This document shows positions 9,830 to 18,213 of a stretch of DNA of 48,629 nt, one piece after another. The position numbers and the translations under genes were made by a program. Positions within the stretch are counted from its first letter, which is position 1, and every line of letters begins with the position of its first letter. The notes under the pieces were generated by a model. That model had not been told where the DNA came from, ran no database searches, and was given only the letters and a program-made list of their open reading frames with translations. Source of the DNA: Ferrovibrio sp. (lineage in GTDB: Bacteria; Pseudomonadota; Alphaproteobacteria; Ferrovibrionales; Ferrovibrionaceae); contig NZ_JAOZVR010000094.1 in the NCBI RefSeq assembly GCF_025869515.1, forward strand, positions 1 through 48,629, in the 5' to 3' direction.

Positions 9830-10408
9830 TCAGCGCAGCCCGTCCTCGCCCTTGATCTGATCCGCCGCCAGACCGCCGAGGCGGGCATGCGCCCGCCCGC
9901 CGGTCGCCATCGCCAGCGCATAGACGATCTCGTCCGGGCGCGGCGCATCGTCGATGCTCAGGCCGATGGTGTTGAAATGCGAGCGCACGTAAGCCGCGTT
10001 CACATGCCCGAGCGGCATCATCAGCCGCGCGCCCACCGCGCCAATCATCTTGCCGGCCGGCACGATCGCCTTGGTATCGCCCAGCACCGCGCGCATGCCC
10101 CAGCCGCCGGACGGATGCCACATGGCGCCATGTTCCATCTCGCCATCAGCCCCCACGATGGCACCCTTGCCATAGGCCTCGACTTCAGCCGGCGCGACAT
10201 CCAGTGCCTTGAGCAGGCGGCGCGCCACCTCGCGACCGAGATCGTTCAGCGCCTCCATGCCGGGCATCAGGTCTGCTTCGTAACGCCCGGCATAGGGGTT
10301 GTTCACCACCACGGCCGCCGTGCCGATGCGCAAAGGCACGGGCAGGGCGGGACCGCGGTCGTGCAAAACCTCTTCCACGGAGGTGACGAATTTACGGACA
10401 GTCCACAT
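9830..10408 (-). CDS. AA_synth (DUF1185) family protein
   Basis: A 192-residue protein that I assign to the PF06684 'amino acid synthesis' family from its opening (VRKFVTSVEEVLHDRGPALP), the segment VVVNNPYAGRY and the C-terminal DDAPRPDEIVYALAMATGGRAHARLGGL. The biochemical role of the family is poorly defined and its name should not be taken literally. The ATG at 10408 gives the family-like N-terminus. It is the third gene of the gntR minus-strand operon, 22 bp after the FAA hydrolase, which suggests a role in catabolism of a carboxylated or aromatic compound. It ends close to the tRNA-Lys terminator. Confidence 0.8.
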   Translation of the reverse strand: MWTVRKFVTSVEEVLHDRGPALPVPLRIGTAAVVVNNPYAGRYEADLMPGMEALNDLGREVARRLLKALDVAPAEVEAYGKGAIVGADGEMEHGAMWHPSGGWGMRAVLGDTKAIVPAGKMIGAVGARLMMPLGHVNAAYVRSHFNTIGLSIDDAPRPDEIVYALAMATGGRAHARLGGLAADQIKGEDGLR

Positions 10409-10430
10409 GATGCTGCGCCTTTCTGTGCGA

Positions 10431-11297
10431 TCAGGCTTCGTTGACGACCGGGTTGCGCAGCAGGCCGATCTTCTCGATCTCCACCTCCACCACATCGCCA
10501 TGCTTCATGAAATGCGGCGGCTTGCGGCTCCAGCCCACGCCGGCCGGCGTGCCGGTGACGATGACATCGCCCGGCACCAGGTCGAAGATGGTGGAGCAGT
10601 AGTTTATGATGGTGGGAATCTTGAAGATCAGGTTGCTGGTATTGGACGACTGTTCGGTCTTGCCGTTCAGCCGCAACTCCAGCTTCAGGTTCTCCGGATC
10701 GGGAATCTCGTCGGCGGTCACCATCCATGGACCGAAGGCGCCGGTGCCGACGAAATTCTTGCCCGCCGCGATCTGCTTGGCGTGGAACTGCCATTCGCGG
10801 ATGCTGGCATCGTTATAGCAGGCATAGCCGGCGATGTGGTTGAAGGCATCGGCCGGCGCGATATGCCGGCCGGGCTTGCCGATGATCAGAGCCATCTCGC
10901 CTTCCCAGTCGAGCTGTTCCGACACCTTGGGGCGGATGATCGGCTGGCCATGTGCCACCTGCGAACGCCAGACGCGCAGGAAGATCGGCGGGAATTCCGA
11001 CAGCTCGCGATGCATGCCGGCGGCCAGCACCTCCTGGTGATGGTCCATGTAGTTGCGCACCATGCAGACGATCTTTTCCGGGCGCGGAATCACGGGCAGC
11101 AGCGTCACCTCATTCAGCGCCAGATCGGCTTTCATGCCAGCGACGATCTTGTCGCGACCGGCGAAATCGGCGCCGCCGATGAAATCGGCCAGCGTGGCGT
11201 ATGTGCCGGCGAAATGGCGGCCGAGATCGACTACTCGGTCGCCCTGCACGGCGCCGAAGGATTCGCGGCCCTTAACTGTGAAGGATGCCAGCTTCAT
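10431..11297 (-). CDS. Fumarylacetoacetate hydrolase family protein
   Basis: A 288-residue FAH-fold enzyme, a metal-dependent family that hydrolyses or decarboxylates acylpyruvates and hydratase products late in aromatic catabolism. The core motif CMVRNYMDHHQE lies near residue 80. The metal-binding acidic cluster appears as LDWEGEMALIIGK and then YACYNDASIREWQ, and the C-terminal VTGTPAGVGWSRKP is diagnostic. Start: AGGGAG stands 7 nt before the ATG at 11297. A GTG six bases upstream would sit one base from that site. It is the middle gene of the minus arm, facing a dioxygenase and oxidoreductase on the plus arm, which supports a ring-cleavage or side-chain pathway. Substrate unknown. Confidence 0.92.
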   Translation of the reverse strand: MKLASFTVKGRESFGAVQGDRVVDLGRHFAGTYATLADFIGGADFAGRDKIVAGMKADLALNEVTLLPVIPRPEKIVCMVRNYMDHHQEVLAAGMHRELSEFPPIFLRVWRSQVAHGQPIIRPKVSEQLDWEGEMALIIGKPGRHIAPADAFNHIAGYACYNDASIREWQFHAKQIAAGKNFVGTGAFGPWMVTADEIPDPENLKLELRLNGKTEQSSNTSNLIFKIPTIINYCSTIFDLVPGDVIVTGTPAGVGWSRKPPHFMKHGDVVEVEIEKIGLLRNPVVNEA

Positions 11298-11335
11298 ACT
11301 CACTCTCCCTGATCAACGCTTGGACTGATTGAAAC

Positions 11336-12076
11336 TTATTCGGCCGATTCGGCTTCGGTCCGTATCTGTGTCTGGGCCTTCATGGCATTGGCGATGTTCT
11401 GCGCCGTCTTCTGCACATGCTCCCGCAGCCGCTCGGCGGCCAGTACCGGGTCACGCGACAGCACGGCGTCCATCAGCCGTTTGTGCTCGCCGCTCTTGTT
11501 ATGGGCGCGCTTGCGTACCGAGGCGGACAGGCGACGATAGCGTTCAGCCTGATCGAACAGGCTGGCGCACATATTGGCCAGCCGCTTCGAACGGCCGCCG
11601 GACAGCAGCGCCATGTGGAAGTCGCGATGGCGCTGGCTCCATTCCTCGTTCAGCGGTACCTGCTCCTCGTAGATACGCTTTTCCTCGCGCTCCAGCCGGT
11701 AGAAGGCGGCAACGATGCGCGCCTCCCAGTCGTCGCCGCCTTCGGCGATCGAGGCTTCAACGGCTTCGCGTTCCAGCACGATGCGCAGGCCCACGAGGTC
11801 GTCCAGGTCGTCCAGCGAGACAGGCGCGACGCGGAAGCCGCGGTTGCCTTCCGCCGTCACCAGATTCTCGGCGGTCAGACGATTCAGCGCTTCGCGCAGC
11901 GGGCTGCTGGAGATGCCGTATTCCTTCTGCAGCAGGTCGATCTTCAGTTTTTCGCCGGGCAGCAGCGCGCCACGCACGATGGCCTGGCGCAACAGGGCAT
12001 AGGCCTTTTCCACCAGGGTCGCATCGGTCGGGAAGGGGGTTTCGGAGCGGTCGACGGGTGTGGCGGGCTGGGTCAT
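11336..12076 (-). CDS. GntR family transcriptional regulator, FCD (FadR) subfamily
   Basis: Ligand-responsive DNA-binding protein of 246 residues. The N-terminal winged helix-turn-helix (about 15-80) contains EKAYALLRQAIVRGALLPGE and EYGISSSPLREALNRL. The all-helical FCD effector domain follows, with metal-binding-type histidines in WSQRHRDFHMALL and the late HKRLMDAV / LREHVQKT segments. FCD regulators usually sense carboxylates made or used by neighbouring enzymes and repress the divergent operon. Start is uncertain: ATGs at 12097 and 12109 lie in the palindromic intergenic region and lack a Shine-Dalgarno, so 12076 is preferred. First gene of the minus arm. Confidence 0.9.
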   Translation of the reverse strand: MTQPATPVDRSETPFPTDATLVEKAYALLRQAIVRGALLPGEKLKIDLLQKEYGISSSPLREALNRLTAENLVTAEGNRGFRVAPVSLDDLDDLVGLRIVLEREAVEASIAEGGDDWEARIVAAFYRLEREEKRIYEEQVPLNEEWSQRHRDFHMALLSGGRSKRLANMCASLFDQAERYRRLSASVRKRAHNKSGEHKRLMDAVLSRDPVLAAERLREHVQKTAQNIANAMKAQTQIRTEAESAE

Positions 12077-12088
12077 GCTCGGAATTGA

Positions 12089-12120
12089 TTTATGCATTAT
12101 TGTAGACATTATGCATAAAA
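12089..12120. promoter_or_regulatory. Probable GntR operator and divergent promoter region
   Basis: In this AT-rich spot TTTATGCAT (12089-12097) is repeated inverted as ATGCATAAA (12111-12119). Between them lies TGTAGACA (12101-12108), a TGT-N2-ACA half-palindrome reminiscent of FCD-type GntR sites. A further AATGCAAAT follows at about 12129. It sits between the gntR start and the binding-protein gene, the expected place for an autoregulatory operator controlling both arms. Confidence 0.5.
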
Positions 12121-12214
12121 CTGGTCTTAATGCAAATACTACAAGGGTGCCCGCAGACCGAAATCAACCGGTTCGGAGCGGTAATCCGCAGAAAACGTCT
12201 AGGGAGATACCATC

Positions 12215-13192
12215 ATGCGCAAAATCGCAGCGCTCGCCGGAGCCGTGTTCGGCTTTTCCGTTCTCGCCAGCCCGCTTGCCCTGGCGGCCGATTATCCGAC
12301 CCGCCCGATCACGCTGATCCATGGCTTTGCGGCCGGCGGCACGGCCGACGCGATCTCGCGTCTGGTGGCCCAGCCGATGAGCGAAATCCTCAAACAGCCG
12401 GTGATCGTCGAGCAGCGCCCGGGTGCCGGCGGCAACAATGCCTCGCGCACGGTGGCCACGGCGGCACCCGATGGCTACACCATCGGCCTGCCCACCGGCG
12501 GCCATGCGGTCTCGGCCGGCCTGTACAAGAGCCTGCCGTTCCATCCGGTCGACAGCTTCGAGATGATTTCGACCGTGGTCTATTACGCCTTCGCCATCGC
12601 GGTGAAGCCGGATTTCCCGGCCAATGACATGAAGGCCCTGCTGGCCTATGCCAAGGCGAATCCGGGCAAGCTGGATTACGGCTCGGCCGGCGTCGGCTCG
12701 ACGCATCACCTGACCGGCGAGCTGCTTGCTTCGGTGGCCGGCATCCAGTGGAACCATGTGCCTTATCGTGGCGAGGCGGCGGCTTTTACCGGCCTGCTGA
12801 GCGGCGACCTGCCGATTATCATCGCGACAGCGGTGACGGTGCAGCCGCAGCTCGCCTCGGGCAAGCTGAAGGCGCTGGCCGTGACCTCGCCGACCCGTTT
12901 CCGTGGCATGCCGAATGTGCCGACGGTCGCGGAAAGCGCCCTGCCGGGCTTCGATGTGCGCACCTGGGCCGGTCTGTTCGCGCCCAAGGGCACGCCGCGC
13001 GAGATCATCATGAAACTGAACGGCGCCGTGCAGCAGGCGCTGGCCCGGCCGGAGGTGAAGACGCGGATCGAGGAAATCGTCGGCGGCGATGTGCAGGGCA
13101 GTACGCCGGAAGCGATGAAGACCATGGTCGCTTCGGAAGCCGCGCGTTGGACCGATGTGATCAAGAAGGCGAATATCCCGCAGCAGGAATGA
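12215..13192 (+). CDS. Tripartite tricarboxylate transporter substrate-binding protein (Bug/TctC family)
   Basis: Periplasmic binding protein of 325 residues with a clear signal peptide (cleavage predicted after Ala24 in LALA|ADYP). The family start YPTRPITLI and the ligand-loop region FAAGGTADAISR are present, as are VEQRPGAGGNNASR, the second-domain LDYGSAGVGSTHHL and VPYRGEAAAF. These proteins bind carboxylates or aromatic acids. GGGAGA lies 8 nt before the ATG. No TctA/TctB membrane genes are nearby, so this is an orphan Bug protein that must use a remote transporter or act as a sensor. First gene of the plus arm of the catabolic cluster. Confidence 0.93.
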   Translation: MRKIAALAGAVFGFSVLASPLALAADYPTRPITLIHGFAAGGTADAISRLVAQPMSEILKQPVIVEQRPGAGGNNASRTVATAAPDGYTIGLPTGGHAVSAGLYKSLPFHPVDSFEMISTVVYYAFAIAVKPDFPANDMKALLAYAKANPGKLDYGSAGVGSTHHLTGELLASVAGIQWNHVPYRGEAAAFTGLLSGDLPIIIATAVTVQPQLASGKLKALAVTSPTRFRGMPNVPTVAESALPGFDVRTWAGLFAPKGTPREIIMKLNGAVQQALARPEVKTRIEEIVGGDVQGSTPEAMKTMVASEAARWTDVIKKANIPQQE

Positions 13193-13196
13193 TGGC

Positions 13197-14189
13197 GTGA
13201 AGACAGTCCTGATTCACAAGACCGGCGGGCCCGAGGTTCTCGAGTCCGCCGAAGTGGCTACCCCCGCACCGGGACCCGGCGAGGTGCTGGTGCGGGCCGA
13301 GGCGATTGGCGTCGGCTGGCCCGATGTGCTGATCCGCACCGGCGTCTACAAATGGATGCCGCCGCTGCCGACCAGCCCGGGCAGCGACATGGCCGGGCGG
13401 ATCGCCGCGCTCGGCGCCGGTGTGGGCAATCTCGGCGTGGGCCAGAAAGTGCTGATCACGGCACGCGAACTGTCGCAGCGCGGCGGCTGCTATGCCGAAT
13501 ACCTGGCGGTGCCGGCAACAGCACCGTTTCCGTTGCCCGAGGCCGTCGATCTCGATGCCGCCGCCTGCCTGCCGAATTACCAGGTGGCCTGGGCGATGCT
13601 GCGCGATGTGCTGCAGAGCCGCAAACTGCACAGCGTTTTCATCGCCGGTGCTGCCGGCGGCGTCGGCTCCGCGGCGGTGCAACTGGCGCGGCACCTCGAT
13701 CTCACCGTGATCGGCAGCGTCAGTTCGGCGGCGAAGGAGCGTTTCTCCCGCGAACAGGGCGCCGACCACATCATCAACTACAAGACGGAAAACCCGCTCG
13801 GCCGCGTGCTGGAACTGACTGACGGTCGCGGCGTCGATCTGGTGCTCGACCATGTCGGTGGGCCCGGCCTGGTCGATTGCCTGAAGATGCTGGCGCCGCT
13901 GGGCACGCTGGTCTCCTACAATGCCATTGCCGGTCTGCCGGCGACGGATATCTTCGGCGAGATGCGGGCGCTGCTGGCGAAAAGCCTGACGCTGCGCTGC
14001 TTCTCGATGCATGTGCTGGACAGCGACCCGGCTTTGCGCCGGCAGATCATGACCGAAGTGATCGATCTGCTGACCAGAGGCGCGATCCGCCCGGCGGTCA
14101 GCGTGAAACTGCCGCTGGCGCAGGCCGCCGAGGCCCATCGCATGATCGAGCGCGGCGACTCGCTCGGCAAAATTCTGCTGGTCCCGTAA
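13197..14189 (+). CDS. Zinc-independent MDR / quinone oxidoreductase family protein
   Basis: A medium-chain dehydrogenase/reductase of 330 residues, closest in look to NADPH:quinone oxidoreductases. The GroES-like domain begins VLIHKTGGPEVLESAEV. The nucleotide-binding domain shows AGAAGGVGSAAVQLARH, the Rossmann glycine motif for NADPH, and then GVDLVLDHVGG. The zinc-binding Cys/His ligands of alcohol dehydrogenases are absent. The start is GTG at 13197, because the ATG at 13192 is followed at once by a stop. It lies 4 bp after the binding protein and 15 bp before the dioxygenase, so it is co-transcribed. Substrate not predictable. Confidence 0.9.
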   Translation: MKTVLIHKTGGPEVLESAEVATPAPGPGEVLVRAEAIGVGWPDVLIRTGVYKWMPPLPTSPGSDMAGRIAALGAGVGNLGVGQKVLITARELSQRGGCYAEYLAVPATAPFPLPEAVDLDAAACLPNYQVAWAMLRDVLQSRKLHSVFIAGAAGGVGSAAVQLARHLDLTVIGSVSSAAKERFSREQGADHIINYKTENPLGRVLELTDGRGVDLVLDHVGGPGLVDCLKMLAPLGTLVSYNAIAGLPATDIFGEMRALLAKSLTLRCFSMHVLDSDPALRRQIMTEVIDLLTRGAIRPAVSVKLPLAQAAEAHRMIERGDSLGKILLVP

Positions 14190-14204
14190 GCATAGAGGAC
14201 GGAC

Positions 14205-15164
14205 ATGGTCGAACCGATCATTCGCATCAAGGACATCGCCTGGATTCGGCTTCGCTCGCCCGATCTCGACCGGCAGGAAGAGTATCTCACCTCGTTCGGC
14301 CTGGTGCGGACCGAACGCACGGCCAATGCACTCTACATGCGCGGCACCGATCCAGTGCACCATATCCACATCACCGAGCAGGGTGACCCGGCGGTGCTGC
14401 GCATCGGTTTCTGGGCGCATTCGCTCGATGACCTGCACAAGCTGTCGCAGGAAGGCGAAGGCGCTTCGGCGGTGGAATCGCTGGACGAACCCGGCGGCGG
14501 CAAGCGCGTGCGGATCAGGGAACATAACGGCATGGAACTGGAAGTGGTGTGGGGCGTCGAGGGCGCCGCACCGCTGCCGGTCGAAACCCATACCCTGAAT
14601 GCCGGCTACGACAAGCTCGCCCGTCCGGGTACGTTGCTGCGTGTCGATCACCGGCCCTCGCAGGTCAAGCGTATCGGCCATGCCGTGATCAGCACGCCAG
14701 AGATCGAGAAATCGGTGGCCTGGGCGCAACGCCATCTCGGCATCGTCGCCTCCGACGATGTGCATGCCGAGGACGATCCTTCGTTGCTGCTGGCCAGCTT
14801 CAACCGCGTCGATGCGGGCGAGGCTTACGTCGACCATCATGTGATGATGTTCGGCCGCCATGCCAGTATCGGCCTCAACCACATTTCCTTCGAGGTGCAG
14901 GATATCGACGATCTCGCCACCGGCCACGATGCGATGATGCAGAAATATGCCGACCTGCATCTCTGGGGACTGGGCCGCCATACGCTGGGGGCGCAGATTT
15001 TCGATTACTGGCGTGATCCCTGGGGTCGAGTGCATGAGCACTGGACCGATACCGATGTCCTGAACAACCGCCACGAATATCGCCGGCATCCGAAGAGCAC
15101 CGGCCTGCATTCGCAGTGGGGACCGCAGGCGCCGCAGGCCTTTCGCGACGCCGCCAGCCGCTGA
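14205..15164 (+). CDS. VOC family extradiol-type dioxygenase
   Basis: A 319-residue vicinal-oxygen-chelate protein laid out like type I extradiol (catechol 2,3-) dioxygenases. It has an N-terminal VOC domain (from IAWIRLRSPDLDRQEEYL) and a catalytic C-terminal VOC domain. Likely Fe(II) ligands are the His in KRIGHAVISTPEIEKS, the His in GLNHISFEVQDIDD and the Glu in GRVHEHWTDTD. An active-site-type His is present in VDHHVMMFGRH. Preceded by AGAGGA. Last gene of the plus arm. With the FAA hydrolase on the other arm it suggests ring cleavage followed by C-C hydrolysis, but no decarboxylase or hydratase is present to complete a known meta pathway. Confidence 0.88.
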   Translation: MVEPIIRIKDIAWIRLRSPDLDRQEEYLTSFGLVRTERTANALYMRGTDPVHHIHITEQGDPAVLRIGFWAHSLDDLHKLSQEGEGASAVESLDEPGGGKRVRIREHNGMELEVVWGVEGAAPLPVETHTLNAGYDKLARPGTLLRVDHRPSQVKRIGHAVISTPEIEKSVAWAQRHLGIVASDDVHAEDDPSLLLASFNRVDAGEAYVDHHVMMFGRHASIGLNHISFEVQDIDDLATGHDAMMQKYADLHLWGLGRHTLGAQIFDYWRDPWGRVHEHWTDTDVLNNRHEYRRHPKSTGLHSQWGPQAPQAFRDAASR

Positions 15165-15259
15165 CGGAACCAAGCCGGTTTTCCTGGAGTTCCGCCACCC
15201 GGGCAGGGAACGCAGGCCTGACAGCAACGTTAGGTCAGTTCAGCAACCCGGGTATTCCC

Positions 15260-17122
15260 TTGACGCTCCAGCAAGCCCTGTCCTTCGGCCTCATCGCCGT
15301 CATCGTCGCGCTGTTCATCTGGAACCGCTTCCGCTTCGATCTGGTCGCCCTGTTCGGCCTGCTGGTTGCGGTGGCGATCGGTGTCGTGCCGGTCGACAAG
15401 GCGTTCGACGGTTTCAGCGACCAGGTGGTGGTGATCGTGGCCTCGGCTCTGGTGATCAGTGCCGGCGTCGGCAAGTCCACGGTCATCGGTCGCCTGGTGC
15501 GCAAGGCCGAACCTTTCCTCACCACCACCACGCGGCAGGTGGCGGCACTGACCTTCGCCACCACGGTGCTGTCGGCCTTCATGAAGAATATCGGCGCGCT
15601 GGCCATCCTGCTGCCGATTGCCATCCAGATGGCGCGCCGTACCGACACCTCGGTTTCCAAGCTGCTGATGCCGATGGCGTTCGGTTCGCTGATCGGCGGG
15701 TTGATCACCCTGATCGGGACCTCACCGAATATCCTGGTGGCGCGCGTGCGCGCCGAACTGACCGGCACGCCGTTCACGATGTTTGATTTCGCGCCGGTGG
15801 GCATCGGCATTGCCATCTGCGGTTTTCTGTTCCTGGTCGTCGGCTGGCGCCTGCTGCCCAGCAACCGCACGCCGCCGGTTTCGGCCGAACAGGTTTTTGA
15901 AACCGATCCCTATCTGACCGAAGTGCAGGTCGGTGCGAAATCCACCCTGCTCGACAAGACGGTGGGCGATCTCGAGTTGCTGGGCGAGGGCGATGTCGAG
16001 GTAGTGGCGATCATCCGCGAGAATCGCCGTCGTTATACCCCGGCCTGGCACTGGCAGCTTTTTGCCGGCGACACGCTGGTGCTGCGCGCCGAGGCCATGG
16101 CCCTGCGCAAACTGATCGAGGAAGCCAAGCTCGATCTGAGTGCAAGTGCCGCCTCGGCCAGGAGCAGGGAGGCCGCGACCGCAAAAAGCGACAAGGCCGA
16201 AACGGAAGAGAAAGCCGACAAGCCGACTGGCGAAAAGGACAAGCGCGGCACACCGCCCAAGGATGTCGCCGTGGTCGAGGCGGTGGTGACCGGCGATTCC
16301 TCCCTGATCGGATCGTCGGCGCGTTCGCTCCGCCTGCGCGAGCATGAGGGACTGAGTCTGCTCGCCATCAGCCGCTCCGGCCAGCCGCTCAGCAAGCGCC
16401 TGAGCCAGATTCGCTTCCAGGCCGGCGATGTGCTGGTGCTGCAGGGACCGAGCGAGACGATGGCGGAATCCCTGCGCAATCTCGCCTGCCTGCCGCTGGT
16501 CGATCGCGCCATCGGCCTCGGTCGCCGACGTCAGGAATTCCTGCCTATCATCTTGCTGACCCTGGCCATGCTCGTTGTGGCTTTCAAGCTGGTGCCGGTG
16601 ACGGCGGCGTTTTTCGGCGCCGCCGTGCTGATGGTGGTGTTTGGCGTGCTGACCCTGAAAGAGGCTTACGAGGCCATCGATGTACCGATCATCGTGCTGC
16701 TGGCCTGCCTGATTCCCGTCAGTGACTCCATCAGCAGTACCGGGGGCGCCGAACTGATTGCCGGCCTTCTGGCCGTGGCGGCGGATGCGCTGCCGGCGAT
16801 GGGCGCGGTGACGCTGATGATGGGCAGCGCCATGCTGCTGACGCCGTTCCTCAACAATGCCGCCACTGTACTGATCATGGGGCCGATCGGCGCCAGCCTG
16901 GCGCAGAAACTGGGTCTCAATCCCGATCCCTTCCTGATGGCGGTGGCGCTGGGTGCGGCCTGCGATTTCCTCACGCCGATCGGCCATCAGTGCAACACGC
17001 TGGTGATGGGGCCGGGCGGTTATCGCTTCGGAGATTACTCGCGGCTCGGCCTGCCGTTGTCCGGGCTGGTCCTGGTCGTCGGCACTGTGCTGATCCCGAT
17101 TTTCTGGCCGCTGCAGGGGTGA
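15260..17122 (+). CDS. SLC13 / CitT-type anion permease with two cytoplasmic RCK-C domains
   Basis: Inner-membrane transporter of about 620 residues in the DASS/SLC13-like group with TrkA-C inserts. Helices open at once (LSFGLIAVIVALFIWNRFRFD). The conserved substrate-site repeats appear as FMKNIGALAILLPIAIQ and LIGTSPNILVARVRAEL in the first half and LTPFLNNAATVLIMGPIG and FLTPIGHQCNTLVMGPGGY in the second. Between the halves lie two RCK-C domains (about 215-290 and 335-410) joined by a highly charged Ala/Lys/Glu linker (about 294-334). Likely substrate is sulfate or a dicarboxylate, not decidable here. The TTG at 15260 matches the family start TLQQAL. The 95 bp upstream shows no clear element. 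Confidence 0.88.
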   Translation: MTLQQALSFGLIAVIVALFIWNRFRFDLVALFGLLVAVAIGVVPVDKAFDGFSDQVVVIVASALVISAGVGKSTVIGRLVRKAEPFLTTTTRQVAALTFATTVLSAFMKNIGALAILLPIAIQMARRTDTSVSKLLMPMAFGSLIGGLITLIGTSPNILVARVRAELTGTPFTMFDFAPVGIGIAICGFLFLVVGWRLLPSNRTPPVSAEQVFETDPYLTEVQVGAKSTLLDKTVGDLELLGEGDVEVVAIIRENRRRYTPAWHWQLFAGDTLVLRAEAMALRKLIEEAKLDLSASAASARSREAATAKSDKAETEEKADKPTGEKDKRGTPPKDVAVVEAVVTGDSSLIGSSARSLRLREHEGLSLLAISRSGQPLSKRLSQIRFQAGDVLVLQGPSETMAESLRNLACLPLVDRAIGLGRRRQEFLPIILLTLAMLVVAFKLVPVTAAFFGAAVLMVVFGVLTLKEAYEAIDVPIIVLLACLIPVSDSISSTGGAELIAGLLAVAADALPAMGAVTLMMGSAMLLTPFLNNAATVLIMGPIGASLAQKLGLNPDPFLMAVALGAACDFLTPIGHQCNTLVMGPGGYRFGDYSRLGLPLSGLVLVVGTVLIPIFWPLQG

Positions 17123-17175
17123 TGCGGGGTCCGGTCTGGTGTAGCAATGGACGGTCACAGTGCTCCGGAGGCATG

Positions 17176-18147
17176 ATGAAAGGTGTCATTGCTTGTGCGG
17201 CCTACGGGAACGGCCGTCGCCTGGCCGACCTTCCTTTCGAGGCGGATGGCGTCCCTGTTCCGTCAGGCGCGGAATTCATCTGGATCGGACTGCACGAGCC
17301 CGAACCGGCGGCGTTGGCGACGCTGCAGCGCCAGTTCGATCTGCATCCGCTGGCTGTCGAAGATGCGGAACGGGCGCACCAGCGGCCCAAGGTCGACACC
17401 TATGGCGATTCCCTTTTTGTCGTGCTGCGCACCGTGCGTCTTGTCGGAGGTGCTCCGGAATACGGTGAAACCCATATTTTCGTCGGCAAAGGCTATGTCA
17501 TATCGGTACGCCATGGGGCGTCTTCTTCCTATGCTGATGTTCGCAGCCGGCTGGAGCGCAACCCGCGCATGCTGAAACAGGGCGAAGCGGCGGTGCTGCA
17601 TGCCATCGTCGATTTCGTGACCGACAATTTCTTTCCGGTGATCGATGGCATCCAGGCTGAACTGATCGACATCGAAACCCATGTACTGGACGAAACGCTG
17701 GATCGACCGACGATCGAGCGGCTGTATCACCTGCGCCGGCAGTTGCTGGGCATGCGCGGTACTGTGCTGCCCCTGCTGGAGGTCAGCAATCGGCTCAACC
17801 GTCTCGAATCCCCGCTGATGCTGCCGGAGATCCGCCCCTATTTCGCCGATGTGCATGACCATGTGCAGCGCGTGGCCGAAGCGATCACCGGTCTGCGCGA
17901 GGGAGCATCTGCCGCTTTCGAGGCCGAGATCCTGCTGGCCAATGCAAGGCAGAATGATGTGGTGCGGCAGCTTGCCGCCTGGGCCGCAATTCTTGCCGTG
18001 CCCACCGCCATTGCCGGCATCTATGGCATGAATTTTGACGTCATGCCGGAACTGCGCTGGGTATATGGTTACCCCGTCGTGCTCGGGGGTATCGTTGCGG
18101 TCTGCGGCTTCCTGTATTGGCGCTTCCGGCGCAGCGGCTGGCTCTGA
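17176..18147 (+). CDS. corA: CorA-like magnesium/cobalt transport protein
   Basis: A 323-residue pentameric divalent-cation channel subunit. The N-terminal two-thirds is the cytoplasmic funnel (DLHPLAVEDAERAHQRPKVD is a conserved early segment). The long stalk helix precedes two C-terminal membrane helices, and the selectivity motif YGMNF lies in the loop between them (GIYGMNFDVMPEL). The C-terminus ends in basic RFRRSGWL. Start: CCGGAGG ends at 17171. The ATG at 17176 has better spacing than the ATG at 17173. The family also includes zinc exporters (ZntB-like), so the ion is inferred. Confidence 0.93.
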   Translation: MKGVIACAAYGNGRRLADLPFEADGVPVPSGAEFIWIGLHEPEPAALATLQRQFDLHPLAVEDAERAHQRPKVDTYGDSLFVVLRTVRLVGGAPEYGETHIFVGKGYVISVRHGASSSYADVRSRLERNPRMLKQGEAAVLHAIVDFVTDNFFPVIDGIQAELIDIETHVLDETLDRPTIERLYHLRRQLLGMRGTVLPLLEVSNRLNRLESPLMLPEIRPYFADVHDHVQRVAEAITGLREGASAAFEAEILLANARQNDVVRQLAAWAAILAVPTAIAGIYGMNFDVMPELRWVYGYPVVLGGIVAVCGFLYWRFRRSGWL

Positions 18148-18213
18148 CGCTGCCATTGGCAGTTCGGGCATCGGCCTATATCATTGTTTCTATTGTCTTT
18201 CAGGGGGCGTCCC

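Noticed and set aside
13161..15227. 688-codon minus-strand frame spanning three plus-strand genes
   Set aside because: Crosses well-supported genes and has no family motif, so it is an antisense artefact of high GC.
16990..17172. Upstream extension of corA into the permease gene
   Set aside because: It would overlap the transporter by over 130 bp and adds low-complexity Arg/Gly sequence, while a good ribosome-binding site precedes 17176.
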